Program-made: the position numbers and the translations under genes
Notes under the pieces: generated by a model
The model's database searches: none
What the model saw: only the letters and a program-made list of their open reading frames with translations
What the model was told of the DNA's origin: nothing
Shown here: one piece after another, positions 9,625 to 18,221 of the stretch
How the letters are laid out: each line of letters opens with the position of its first letter
Numbering within the stretch: position 1 is the first letter of the stretch
Assembly: GCA_003427395.1 (NCBI GenBank)
Contig: BFEA01001145.1
Span: 86,978-115,627 of the forward strand
DNA length: 28,650 bases
Source: Chara braunii
Taxonomy: Eukaryota; Streptophyta; Charophyceae; Charales; Characeae
Direction: 5' to 3'

Positions 9625-10614
9625 ATGACGGGATCGAGAGGAAGAGGAAAGAGAAAGAGGGTGCAGGTGGAGTGTAAGGGGGAGGGGGTGAAGAAAAAGG
9701 GGGAGCAGGAAAAGAGGGCGGAGGGGGTGAAGAGAAAGGGGGAGCAGGAGAAGAGAGGGGAGTGGGTGAAGAAAAAGGGGGAGCAGGTGAAGAAGGTGCA
9801 TGAGGTGGAAAAGAATAGGGAGGAGGTGAAGAAGAAGCTCGATGAGGTGGAGAAGGAGGAGGAGGTGAAAAAGCAGGGTGAGGAGGTGAAGAATAAGGGG
9901 GAGGAGTCGAAGGTGAAAAAGAATGGGGAGGAGGTGGAGAAGAAAAGGGACCAGGTGGAGAAGATGGGGAGGGAAGCTTTTGATGTTCAGCGACCCGAGG
10001 ATAGGGGAATTGTTGCTTTGAAAAATCTGGTGGACAGTCAAAAAATAGAGTTGGAGGCAATCAGAGCAGAGGTCCTGACAATGGGGACGCATATGGCGTT
10101 GCTGAAGGCTGAAGTAGAGGAATATAAAAATAGAGGTAGAGGAAAGAAGAAGATGGAGGAGGCGGAGGTGCAAGAAATACAGTCTGCAGAGCAGCAAATG
10201 GTATTGTATAAGGCGGAAGGGGAGGAAAGACAGGAGGCGCAAGATAGAGGTATAAGAACTCTGCTGGTGAGGAGTGAGCCACATAAGCAGGAGGGCCAGG
10301 TGCAGAGTGGTGTGCAGCAGGTGGCGAAAAAGTGTCACTATTGCAAACAGGACGGTCACCTGGCCTTCCGTTGTGTCCACTATGATTGTGATTTCGCGCA
10401 CGGTTTCGTGCGACGTGAACATAGAGGTAGCAATGTAGTATATCTTGATTATTGGGGTCAGGCCATACATATGGCGACGCCGGATGGGATAAGGGCTGAA
10501 TTGTACAGGCATTTGACGACTTTCTATTCACGGCTTCTCCGGCTGTCCCGGCCGCATTCCGTAATAGTGGTAGGGTTTGGTGAGCCTAGCTTGGGTACAA
10601 TGCTAGGCATGTGA
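9625..10614 (+). CDS. CCHC zinc-knuckle gag-like protein, 329 aa
   Basis: Residues 1-120 are very rich in Lys, Glu, Gly and Val, with recurring VKKKGEQ / EEVKKK units that suggest a long charged coiled coil. Residues about 130-215 are helical and more varied. A canonical CX2CX4HX4C zinc knuckle lies at C237, C240, H245 and C250 (CHYCKQDGHLAFRC). A C-terminal region of about 75 residues with Trp/Tyr/His-containing sequence ends at TGA 10612. Zinc knuckles of this type bind single-stranded nucleic acid in retroelement Gag proteins. The ATG lies directly after TAA 9616 (TAA ACA ATG), so it may be an internal codon of the larger frame and not a real start. Long proline-rich frames on the opposite strand are shadows of the KE-rich coding. 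Confidence 0.65.
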   Translation: MTGSRGRGKRKRVQVECKGEGVKKKGEQEKRAEGVKRKGEQEKRGEWVKKKGEQVKKVHEVEKNREEVKKKLDEVEKEEEVKKQGEEVKNKGEESKVKKNGEEVEKKRDQVEKMGREAFDVQRPEDRGIVALKNLVDSQKIELEAIRAEVLTMGTHMALLKAEVEEYKNRGRGKKKMEEAEVQEIQSAEQQMVLYKAEGEERQEAQDRGIRTLLVRSEPHKQEGQVQSGVQQVAKKCHYCKQDGHLAFRCVHYDCDFAHGFVRREHRGSNVVYLDYWGQAIHMATPDGIRAELYRHLTTFYSRLLRLSRPHSVIVVGFGEPSLGTMLGM

Positions 10615-10761
10615 AAGAAAAAAAAGAGTCATTATATTATGAGGTTTGTTGAGTTATCAGCCTCAAGTCAGCCCGGAGTTCGCTTTTGCACTCTGGATTT
10701 GTGTTGAGGTTTGGCGTGATAAGATTGTTTACTTGCCAGCTTATAGGTGATGTTATTTTTA

Positions 10762-10764
<3 letters not shown>
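10615..10764. other. 3' flank of the gag-like gene
   Basis: A short purine run (GAAAGAAAAAAAAGAG) follows the stop codon. A TTAT-rich stretch leads into the AG microsatellite. A repeated GTAGGTGATGTTATT-like phrase sits at both edges of that microsatellite. Confidence 0.4.
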
Positions 10765-10797
<33 letters not shown>

Positions 10798-10803
10798 TGA
10801 GGT

Positions 10804-10867
<64 letters not shown>
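10765..10867. repeat. (AG)n microsatellite in two blocks
   Basis: AG repeats at 10765-10793 and 10808-10867 are separated by GGGAGTGAGGTAGACAG. The sequence (T)AGGTGATGTTATT flanks the tract on both sides (about 10745 and 10876), which suggests that the expansion split or duplicated a short phrase. Confidence 0.9.
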
Positions 10868-10870
<3 letters not shown>

Positions 10871-10916
10871 TTTGTAGGTGATGTTATTGTCAGCGTAGAA
10901 CTCGTGTCCTCATCTG

Positions 10917-11365
10917 TCTTGTTATCACAAACTCGTGTTCAGTATTTTGACAATATTTGCAATCGTGGTTGGTGTGCCGACTTTGACGCTACCTACAATA
11001 TAAACCTCCTTTTGTTGGGTTGACATTGTGTAATTCAGCTTCTGATTCTTTTCTTTTCTTTCCCCCCCCAAGTCAACTTTGATGATCTTCACGATTGGTA
11101 ATGTCTGTGTTGAGCTTATCTTCAAAACTGTATATGGATGTGAATGGAATCTGGCCATCGTCCTTGTTTTTGAAATGACATGGATGTTCCTGCGACCTCT
11201 TCCTCGTCTTCACTTAAGAGCCCTCATTAACATGACTTTTTATCTGTTTCGTTATCAACTTGAATGAGACAACTAGAACCCGTGTCTTCGAAGTTCATTA
11301 TCTGCAACATATCATCGTGTGGTTGGTGTGCGTACTTCGACAGTACCTTCCATCGCATATTGGAG
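10917..11365. repeat. Diverged direct duplication, about 340-bp period
   Basis: 10917-11005 and 11250-11365 share CTCGTGTTC / CCCGTGTCTTC, then ATCGTGGTTGGTGTGCC / ATCGTGTGGTTGGTGTGC, then ACTT(T)(C)GAC and CTACC / TACCTTCC. Between them, 11079-11160 has satellite-type GATGATCTTCAC and CTTATCTTCAAAAC words. No gene is supported. Confidence 0.55.
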
Positions 11366-11458
11366 GTGGAGGTTGCAAAGTCTATGATGGACACCCCATG
11401 CAGATTTCATATTTGGAATTGGGAGCGTGGGCATGCTGTGTGGGCCTGATGAAATGGG

Positions 11459-11554
11459 GTCTGGAATAGGGTTTGGAAGAGGGTTTGGAACAGGGTTTGG
11501 AACAAGGTCTGGAACAAGGTCTGTAACAAGGTTTGAAATAAGATTTGGAATAGG
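11459..11554 (+). repeat. 12-bp minisatellite, eight units
   Basis: Eight consecutive 12-mers of the form GTTTGGAACAGG / GTCTGGAACAAG with one or two substitutions each. On the - strand they translate as Pro/Asn/Val repeats, which explains the open - strand frames here. Confidence 0.9.
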
Positions 11555-11693
11555 GTCCGGGCATGCTTGTTGATTCTGTAGGAGTGACTCTTCATATAAA
11601 AAGTGTTTCTTTGTAAACTTGTGTGGGTTGGTCGGGGCCAAGGTCTAACATGTGATGCAGTTTATCCTCGTCTAAGCCAAGGGTATGTTTGAA

Positions 11694-11717
11694 CCCCCCC
11701 CCCCNCCCCCCCCCCCC
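11694..11717. repeat. Poly(C) tract with an N
   Basis: A homopolymer C run of 23 called bases with an undetermined base at 11705. The length is uncertain. Confidence 0.9.
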
Positions 11718-11817
11718 GTCAATGTCAAAGGAGCAGCACATATGACAAAGTCAAATGAGCCTCTCCTAAAGGTTAGGGGACTCGCCCCATAGACGGCAGG
11801 AGGGAATCAGCGAGGGA

Positions 11818-12005
11818 TTTTTTTTTCTATCCCGCACAATGTCAGTGCTTACCCTGCGGCGTGGGACAAAAAGTTTGGAGTGATCTGTCAATATGTATCG
11901 TTTGGCCTAAGCAGTCAGAATCCGGCCTTGACTTCGATTTTGGTGATGGGTCATCTAGGGGGGTTTGGGGGGGTATAAACAGTGACTAAAGGGGTGTAAA
12001 CCACC
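11818..12005 (+). repeat. Dispersed repeat, copy alpha
   Basis: The block contains TCCCGCACAATGTCAGTGC...CGGCGTGGGACAAAAA (11828-11876), CCTAAGCAGTCAGAATCCGG (11907-11926) and a TAAACAGTGACTAAAGGGG end. The first part recurs at 13320-13400. The second part recurs at 13645-13672, and inverted at 14690-14745. I infer a fragment of an unnamed interspersed (probably mobile) element; no coding part is visible. Confidence 0.65.
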
Positions 12006-12765
12006 ACTACATCCGATCCTATTTTTACCGACCCTGCATTTCACTGCGCACCGAGTCTTGTACAACCTGGGTCGCATTGTGTTTTGTTTTCTGGTACTCT
12101 CCGGAAATGAAAGGGAAAAAAAAAATCGAAATAAAAGGAAAGACAACTAGAAGCAGGGGACGTGAAAGCGGCTGGAGGGCGTTGCCGCCGTCAACAAACA
12201 TAAGGCGTAGAAAGAAAATATAATAACTCTTTGGAGAAAAAAAACAGTTGGGCGTTGCAGCCTATTGCAAAACACGGATCTGTGGAAAAAAAAAAAAAAA
12301 CGTACAAGCATTTGCACACGAAAACAACTTGATACAGAATGTTGAGCACATACGAGGCTACAGCCCCGTCGGTTGCAAGTGTCAGCTGTCCGCGGAAAGC
12401 GCCCTGCTTCATTGGCAGGGCATACGAAGAGAGCAGCTACGGAAGAAAAAAAAAACCGAGACAAGCAAGGATTCTGGGCAGATGCATTCCTGAAAGCACC
12501 ACTTAGAACACACTTCCTTCACGGCTTCCCGCCCCCCACATCGTTCCTTTCAGCTATGCACCTCACTTTTTTTGTCTTTTTCGTTTTGGTAGCAACTGTC
12601 AGCTGTCTGCGGAAAGCGCCTTGCGTCCTTGCTAGGGCACTAAAACGAAACGAAGAAAACAACACAAAACAAAAAAAAAGAAGAAAATGAAGAAGCAATG
12701 AGTGTTCTCAATTTCATTCCTAACCACCGCCACTCTAAGCACACCTTCACGGCTTGGAGGTCGTG
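12006..12765. other. A-tract-rich stretch with a short internal duplication
   Basis: There are several A runs (for example 12285-12300). A block of about 55 bp with TGTCAGCTGTC(C/T)GCGGAAAGC occurs at about 12374-12430 and again at 12590-12645. Frames such as 12248-12493 and 12373-12690 are lysine runs joined by unremarkable sequence, and I do not accept them as genes. Confidence 0.4.
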
Positions 12766-12976
12766 GTTCCTGGGTGGATCATCTCAGTTTCGGTCGGGTT
12801 GAAGGTCGTGGTCTTGGACTGTGTCTGGGTCTGTGTGTGGGTCAGGGTTTGGGTCTGAGTCTCGGTCAGGGTCTGGGTCAAGGTCCGAGTTCAGGTCAGG
12901 GTCTTGGTCCGGATCGAAATCGGGGTCAGGGTGCGGGTTTGGGTCTGAGTCAGGGTCAAGGTCACGGTCAGGGTCA
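12766..12976 (+). repeat. Conserved header plus GGTC(A/T)GG hexamer array
   Basis: The header GTTCCTGGGTGGATCATCTC (12766) leads through TTGAAGGTCGTGGTCTT into tandem GGGTC(T/A)/GGTCAG hexamers up to 12976. The same header and array combination occurs at 22592, 25374 and 26881. The gag-like homology starts exactly where this array stops. Confidence 0.85.
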
Positions 12977-13315
12977 ACGACGGGATTGAGAGGAGGAGGG
13001 GGAAAGAGAAAGAGGGTGGAGGTGGAGAAGAGGAGGGAGGGGGTGAAGAAAAAGGGGGAGTAGGTAAAGAAGGTGCATGAGGTGGAAAAGAATACGGAGG
13101 AGGTGAAAAAAAAGCTTGATGAGGTCTATAAGGAGGCGGTGAAGAAAAAGGGTGAGGAGGTGAAGAATAAGGGTGAGGAGGTGGAGAAGAATGGGGAGGA
13201 GGTGGAGAAGAAAGGGGAGGAGGTGGAAATTATTGCGCTGAGAAATCCGGTGGATAGTCAAAAAATAGTGTTGGATGAAATCAGAGCAGAGGTTGCGACT
13301 ATGGGGACGCACATG
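12977..13315 (+). pseudogene. Truncated second copy of the gag-like gene
   Basis: Homology to 9622-10092 begins at ACGACGGGATTGAGAGG and ends at ATGGGGACGCACATG. The copy keeps the Lys/Glu-rich middle (VKKVHEVEKN, LDEIRAEVATMGTHM) but lacks the 5' segment, an internal part, the zinc knuckle and the C-terminus. An in-frame TAG at 13061 stands where the first copy has CAG (context GGGGGAG-TAG-GTAAAG versus GGGGGAG-CAG-GTGAAG). The left edge joins a hexamer array and the right edge joins dispersed repeat beta, so both ends are rearranged. Confidence 0.75.
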
Positions 13316-13700
13316 GGATTTCTTTTCTGTCCCGCACAGTGTCAATGCCTACCCCGCGGCGTGGGACAAAACGTTTGGTGTGATGTGTCAATGTATAATC
13401 TGGGTTTGGGTCAAGGTCTGATGAGTATGCAATTTGATGTTATTTTGTTGCGGACTACATTTTTCTTCATATTGTGCACTTCTATTTTAATTTAGTAAAT
13501 TTATAATAATCTAAGTCGGACCGTCGCCCAGCTCGTGCATATGGACAGAGAGGGGGGGGTCGTCGGGCAAAACCTGACGGGTCAAAAAAAAGGCAAGGAT
13601 CCCCCCCTGCAAAAAAAAAGACTTTAGGCATGGACTGCACTTGGCGTAAGCAGTTAGAATCCGGCCTTGAGAAAGGATTGTGGCTTGTGACAGTGATTGA
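13316..13700 (+). repeat. Dispersed repeat, copy beta (split by an insertion)
   Basis: 13320-13400 matches 11828-11900 of copy alpha, and 13645-13672 matches 11907-11930 (GTAAGCAGTTAGAATCCGGC). The roughly 220 bp between (13421-13640) are AT-rich at first, then hold G and C tracts and A runs not found in copy alpha. This is consistent with an insertion or recombination. Confidence 0.6.
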
Positions 13701-13830
13701 GGGGTATAACCTGGGACTGTGGCAAGGACCTATGACACAAGGCAAGGACTTGGGATTGTGAATCAGGAATGACGGGGGAAACTCCGTAGTGGGACTAGCA
13801 CTTCAGACTAGGACTAGGGTGTGGGATTTG
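13680..13830 (+). repeat. GGGACT-type degenerate minisatellite
   Basis: The words GGGACTGTGG, AAGGACTTGGGATTGTG, GGGACTAGCACTT and GGACTAGGGTGTGGG repeat at irregular 12-25 bp spacing. They are related to the blocks at 25648, 27160 and 28337. Confidence 0.5.
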
Positions 13831-14640
13831 TGTTGTGGCTTAGCTTGAGAGCGTTACAGTTTCTCATCCCTGACGACTTTGCTGCTTTAGCTGTTTTGGC
13901 CTCTTAACAACTTGTCCTCTTCTTTCAAATGGAAACATTAAAGGAGACCTTATATCCCTCACATTCCTTTGTTTCACATCATAAAGTATGATATTGAACA
14001 TGTTTATTTGTTTGGTATGATCGACTCCTCACATTCCTTTGTTTGTGTGTATGTGGGTATGTCTGCAGCTCTGTTTCTTGCCTATCGATTTTTTGATGCA
14101 AGTCACACTCATCGTCTAGTCTGCAGAACAACGAAGGTACATGCAAATGTTTTCAAGTCCATAAGTCATTTTTCTAACACAAACTCAAAGCTGCAATTAT
14201 TTCCATGTTCGGGGCATGTCTTCAAAATATCAATTTTGATGAATTACTTCAGTACACCTTTCTGCTCTTTTTTTTCAATTGTACTTAAATTTTTTTCTAA
14301 ATTGGGATTTAATATTATTTTACGAATTTGTACATCTTTGTACAAGAATTAAGGAATTTCCTAGGTTGGTCCCCACGCTACCCCGTTGGGGGAAGATCGC
14401 CCGGGTACCCTCTCAGGCGGCCCGGGTAGGGCAGGGTCCCGGTCAGCCCCAACGCATAATATTTTAAAAAATAGAAAATACGAAACTAAATAAAAATATC
14501 TGGAATAAAAATATGTTAGATAAAATTGCAGTACAAGCAACTTTTGGCTGAGGGCCCCCTCGAAATTCGTTATTAATTTGAAAATAAAAATAAATCAGAA
14601 GAAATGAGGTGAGATTTACGGTCATTTACCCTTTTAAGCC
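13831..14640. other. AT-rich stretch with a small GC-rich island, no gene
   Basis: CCTCACATTCCTTTGTTT occurs at 13957 and again at 14027. 14370-14455 is a GC-rich island bounded by ACCCCGTTGGGG and GCCCCAACGC, with CGCCCGGGTA / GGCCCGGGTA inside. It resembles the end of a short interspersed element but matches nothing I can name. The ORF at 13969-14352 is a chance AT-rich frame. Confidence 0.4.
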
Positions 14641-14790
14641 CTAATTGTCACTGTTTAGAGTAACTTTATACAACCCCGAAGACTGCTGGGTGACCCACCA
14701 CCGAAATGGAAGGTAAGGTTGGATTCTGACTGCTCAGGTCAAATGCAGTCCCGACATGCGTAGCCGAGCGATGGCTCAACCTAGGAAATT
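14641..14790 (-). repeat. Dispersed repeat, inverted copy gamma
   Basis: Read on the - strand it contains GCAGTCAGAATCCAACCTTA, a GGTGGTGGGTCAC stretch, a TTGTATAAAG stretch and AAACAGTGAC, in the same order as copy alpha (11905-11985). About 44 of 54 bases match by eye in the best part. It lies in inverted orientation about 2.8 kb from copy alpha and 1 kb from copy beta. Confidence 0.6.
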
Positions 14791-15779
14791 TTTACAATTC
14801 CAGATACTGAGTTTCTTAAAGCACCAATACTTCAAGGGCATTTTTGTACGAGGCCATAAGTGACCCGCCAGGGCAAAAAAATCTGTTTTTTTTGGTTGGC
14901 GCCACCAACCATTGTGGTCGGGTACTCTCGAAGCTCAAAAGCTGTAAAGCGCATACGACATCTACTCCCGCCAGATGTATAGGCCAAGTACTGGTGGTTT
15001 AATGATCTTCTATTTTTTTATATGCATTATATTCTCTCCTTGTGTCTGTTTTTTTGTTCGTAAAAAAAAACAAAAAATAGAATACATTGTTGTTTCAGCT
15101 CCTTCATCGTTTTGTATGTTCCTCTAGGGGCTTTTACTAGCCCTTGATTGAAAACGTGAAGGGGTAGGGGAAATCTTATAGAGAGCGGGATGGGGCATGA
15201 TAGGAGGAGGTGGGTTAAGAGGTTTTGCTGACCATTGATCGAAAAAAAAACGAATTAAAAAAAAAAATAGAAAAAAAGAACTTAGGACACTAGCGAGGTT
15301 TTTTAGTAGTCATCGTGCGTGAGAGAGAGGAAGTTTTCCAATACAGGGGGGACAGTTCATTACGGTGATGCAAGCAGAGGAGGTGGATAATAAGGATAGT
15401 GTCAAAGTTGGAGGTGCAAAGGATAGGAATGCGTAACTGCAATCTGTAGTGTCACTCAACCAACGTGCTATAAAGCAAGGGGCACATAGGATTGATTTCT
15501 GTTTAGGTCTTTTGTTTGTTTTGTGTTAAATACGAGTGCGAAAGGATTACTTTGCAGTGATGGAAGGGGAAAGTTGCAACATACATGGCGGTTAATCTCC
15601 GAATGCAAAAGGCGGACATTCGCAACACGGTACGAGGAAAGTTGTTGTAGACTTTCTTGACATATCAGGAGAAGAGGATCACAACCAAAAAATAGACTAG
15701 TTGTGAAAGCGGGACAATGAATGTTTCTAATAGGGGAGTGTTGATGAAGGGAGTGCAAAAAGGTGAGAAGGGTGAATGA
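14791..15779. other. Non-coding 5' flank of the piggyBac region
   Basis: A-run-rich sequence, becoming purine-rich after about 15300. I looked here for a TTAA-flanked terminal inverted repeat of the transposon. TTAA occurs at 15213, 15255 and 15592, but no matching inverted end was found downstream. The - strand frames at 15468-15862 are composition-driven. Confidence 0.4.
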
Positions 15780-16004
15780 GTCGTAGTGACCAAAGGACAA
15801 CGAGGAGTGGGAAGTGCAAAGGGGAAAGGTATGAGAGTCCGCACACATCGGAAGGTTGGCAAGGAGGGAAGAAGCTTACAAAATTTTATGACGGTCAGAT
15901 GGGGTTCGTCGAAAGGACGATTGCGTGAGACCCTAATGGCGGCATGGAGATTTGCAGACCATCGAGCACATGAAGAGAAAAGGAAGAGAAGACGGACTCC
16001 ATAA
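15780..16004 (+). other. In-frame open segment upstream of the transposase ATG
   Basis: Seventy-four sense codons lie in the same frame as the 16023 ORF and end at TAA 16002, six codons before ATG 16023. The segment is basic and Arg/Lys-rich (HEEKRKRRRTP), with some varied residues (MAAWRFADHRA). It may be the decayed N-terminal extension of the transposase, or 5' leader that is open because it is purine-rich. No ATG starts it; the first in-frame ATG is internal. Confidence 0.3.
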
Positions 16005-16022
16005 ACGGGAGCGTCATTAAGT

Positions 16023-17381
16023 ATGCAAAAAAGAGTGAAGGAGGAATTGATGAAGGAAAGAGGGATGGGAGGGATCGAGGACTACAAGGAGGATGAAGAG
16101 GAGGAGGTAGAGAGGAAGGAGCAAGAAAGGGGGCACGAAGAACGCCAAGGGGAGCAGGATAAAGAGTCTGCGGAGCAATATGAGGAGGAGAAGGTGGAGG
16201 AGAAGCAGGAGGAGGGGAAGGAAGAAGAGTATGAGGACAAGGAGGGAGATGCATCATCACGGAGGCATGAAGAACCCCAAGGGAAGCAGGAGAAAGAGTC
16301 TGCGGAGCAATCCGAGGAGGAGGAGGTGGGGGAGAAGCAGGAGGAGGGGAAGGTACAAGAGTATGAGGACAAGGAGGGAGATGCATCATCACGGAGGCAT
16401 GAGGAACCCCAAGAGGAGCAGGAGAAAGAGTCTGAGGAGGAGGAGGTGGAGGAGAAGCAGGAGGAGGGGAAGGAAGAAGAGTATGAGGACAAGGAGGGAA
16501 ATGCATCATCACAGAGGGATGCTGTTATCCAGGTCGGGAGTGGAAGTAGGGGGGGAGGGCAATCTCGCGAACGTTGTTTAAACGAACAATATGACTCGAT
16601 GGACAAAATGGATGACGATACTGTCGGAAGAGAAAATTTGGTGGACGAAATACTTGGGGGCGACAGAATGGGACGAGAGGGGGAGAGGTGTAGTGAGGAG
16701 AAGAGGGAGGAAGAGCAGTTAGAGGGGCAGCAAGACGATCTGCAGGGGGAGCAATCTGAGCAGTTGGTGGAGGAGACAGAGTCGGAGGAGGAGAGGAGGG
16801 AACGACGATCAGGGAAGAGGAGGATCATCCCAGGTGGACATGAGTGGAGGGGGGAAGGTCAATTAAGCGGGAAAGATGAAGAGGTGGACATTGATGAAGA
16901 GGGTGGGATGAAAGTCATAGGGACAAGTGAGAGGACAAGAGGGAGGAGGGTACTGAACAACCGAGAGGCAATTGAGCTCTGTAGTGGAGAGGCGAGGTTA
17001 GAGGACATCAGCGAAGATATTGAGGAAATGAGAAACGACATGGAGCAACCGGATGAGGACGTGAGAGGGGCAAGACCGGAGCAATATGAGGAGGTTGTTG
17101 AAGAGAGCGGTGGACAAAGAAGTGGGAGGAGGGGAAGACGAAGACTATTGCACGAAGAAAGGAATGAAGATAGCGAAGAACTAAGAAATGTGGCAGAGAG
17201 ACGGAATGAAACAGAGAGCAAGGGAAGAGCACCACATGGAGACGTTGCTGAGGAGAGCATGAGAGACGCGAGGGGCGGTGAGGGAGGAAAGGGAACGAGT
17301 GGGAGGGGAAGGACAAGGCAATTAAATGAAGAGGGGGTCGAAGTTGGTGATGGAGAGGATAGCGTTGATGAAGGCAAATAA
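16023..17381 (+). CDS. Acidic N-terminal region of the piggyBac transposase, 452 aa
   Basis: ATG 16023 follows in-frame TAA 16002. The segment is dominated by Glu, Asp, Lys, Arg, Gly and Gln, with no predicted fold until its end. Residues about 48-165 hold three 44-residue repeats (EEKQEEGK, EYEDKEGDASS cores). Later parts are charged but less repetitive. Known piggyBac transposases have a short acidic N-terminus; this one is several times longer. It ends at TAA 17379. The same frame then continues EEDEDGIKDMEPEDL straight into the catalytic segment, so I take it as the N-terminus of the same protein and not a separate gene. Open - strand frames here (Ser/Pro-rich) are shadows. Confidence 0.6.
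   Translation: MQKRVKEELMKERGMGGIEDYKEDEEEEVERKEQERGHEERQGEQDKESAEQYEEEKVEEKQEEGKEEEYEDKEGDASSRRHEEPQGKQEKESAEQSEEEEVGEKQEEGKVQEYEDKEGDASSRRHEEPQEEQEKESEEEEVEEKQEEGKEEEYEDKEGNASSQRDAVIQVGSGSRGGGQSRERCLNEQYDSMDKMDDDTVGRENLVDEILGGDRMGREGERCSEEKREEEQLEGQQDDLQGEQSEQLVEETESEEERRERRSGKRRIIPGGHEWRGEGQLSGKDEEVDIDEEGGMKVIGTSERTRGRRVLNNREAIELCSGEARLEDISEDIEEMRNDMEQPDEDVRGARPEQYEEVVEESGGQRSGRRGRRRLLHEERNEDSEELRNVAERRNETESKGRAPHGDVAEESMRDARGGEGGKGTSGRGRTRQLNEEGVEVGDGEDSVDEGK
16164..16515 (+). repeat. In-frame 132-bp tandem repeat, 2.7 copies
   Basis: Units start at 16164, 16296 and 16428 (GAGTCTG...). The period is 132 bp (44 codons), and the last unit is shortened. Copies differ by few bases, so the expansion is younger than the rest of the gene. 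It lies wholly within the acidic N-terminal coding part. Confidence 0.9.
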
Positions 17382-17408
17382 GAGGAGGACGAGGATGGCA
17401 TAAAGGAT

Positions 17409-18221
17409 ATGGAACCGGAAGATTTGACTGACTTGATGTCGGATTGGACGGGTGAGAGATCATACTTCAAGAGCGGCGACAGAGTGGACCAACAAAACCA
17501 TGAAATGGTTAGAGAGCATCTACAATTAGATTCGGATCGCTATGCTTTTGACCAGTCAAAGGTCGGGCCTCAAAAACTGCAAGGCTTACGAGATATGCCA
17601 CCTCGCGAACTTTTTTTTAAGCTTCGGCCGCCTCAGTTGTTTGAAATGATAGCGAAAGAGACAAATGCGTATGCGGACCTGTGGCAAGTGGCAGCACGAA
17701 GAGAAGGGCAAACGCCTCGGAAGTGGAGGCCGACGGACAAGATAGAGCTTATAGGATTTTTTGGAATAACTTTGTCCATGGGTTTCGTCCGCCTGCCGAA
17801 TATGGACGATTATTGGAGAGGCGGGGATTACGGGGCGGTGTCTTTTGCTGACTTTGGAAAGGTTATCTCAAAGAAGCGATTTGAAAACTTAAAGCGGTAC
17901 ATCCATCTTCGAGATAAAACAGAGAGGCCTCAAGACACCAATACGAGAGAATACCGCCTTTGGCAGTTACAACCGCTCATCGACGAGCTTCGACGCACTG
18001 CTCGGAAGTACTACCACCCCGGGAAAGTGTTCTGTTTCGATGAGAGGATGATACCCATAAAGAACCACTATTGTCCTGTGAAGGTTGTCAATAAGAGGAA
18101 ACCCCACCCAGAGGGAATTCAAGAGTGGAGCCTGAATGACTGTGAGACCAAATACCAGGTCGACTTTGATGTTTACGACAGAGTCCATCGACGTGCAGCG
18201 AAGCCTCGAACCCCAGGATGA
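17409..18221 (+). CDS. piggyBac transposase segment with first catalytic Asp, 270 aa
   Basis: The segment contains the conserved N-terminal part of the DDE_Tnp_1_7 domain. Recognisable elements are LFEMIAKETNAYAD, then WRPTDKIELIGFFGITLSMG, LPNMDDYW, ISKKRFENLKRYIHL and the first catalytic Asp at residue 211 (CFDERMIPIKNHYCPVK). It then continues KVVNKRKPHPEG and the YQVDFDVYD strand. The ATG at 17409 is internal to the larger frame, nine codons after TAA 17379. The segment ends at TGA 18219 in a hydrophilic linker (RTPG-stop-KLQREN). The family motif LGxxxRVV follows in the same frame, which shows that the stop interrupts one protein. Confidence 0.8.
   Translation: MEPEDLTDLMSDWTGERSYFKSGDRVDQQNHEMVREHLQLDSDRYAFDQSKVGPQKLQGLRDMPPRELFFKLRPPQLFEMIAKETNAYADLWQVAARREGQTPRKWRPTDKIELIGFFGITLSMGFVRLPNMDDYWRGGDYGAVSFADFGKVISKKRFENLKRYIHLRDKTERPQDTNTREYRLWQLQPLIDELRRTARKYYHPGKVFCFDERMIPIKNHYCPVKVVNKRKPHPEGIQEWSLNDCETKYQVDFDVYDRVHRRAAKPRTPG

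Larger units (their letters stand above)
9379..10614 (+). pseudogene. gag-like retroelement gene, one frame interrupted by two TAA codons
   Basis: From ATG 9379 to TGA 10612 the same reading frame (1236 bp) stays open except for TAA at 9565 and TAA at 9616. The 16 codons between the stops read like normal protein (EKGGVAGEGAQNEGTSK), and the downstream ORF begins two codons after the second stop. The composite has a Ser/Gly start, a short predicted-helical segment, a long Lys/Glu-rich heptad-like middle and a CCHC zinc knuckle. This order suits a retrotransposon Gag or ORF1 nucleic-acid-binding protein. No protease, reverse transcriptase or integrase is seen nearby, and no LTR pair was found. 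The alternative is two separate small genes, but the shared frame and the truncated paralog at 12977 favour one gene. Confidence 0.6.

Noticed and set aside
9476-10512. Long minus-strand Pro/Ser- and Leu/His-rich ORFs opposite the gag-like gene
   Set aside because: They are shadows of the Lys/Glu-rich plus-strand coding; the CCHC knuckle on the plus strand decides the strand.
13969-14352. 127-aa ORF with hydrophobic stretches
   Set aside because: AT-rich chance frame, apparent start is TTG, no domain, and it contains an 18-bp direct repeat.
15895-17470. Minus-strand Ser/Pro-rich ORFs opposite the piggyBac N-terminus
   Set aside because: Mirror images of the purine-rich acidic coding. The plus frame leads into recognised transposase motifs.
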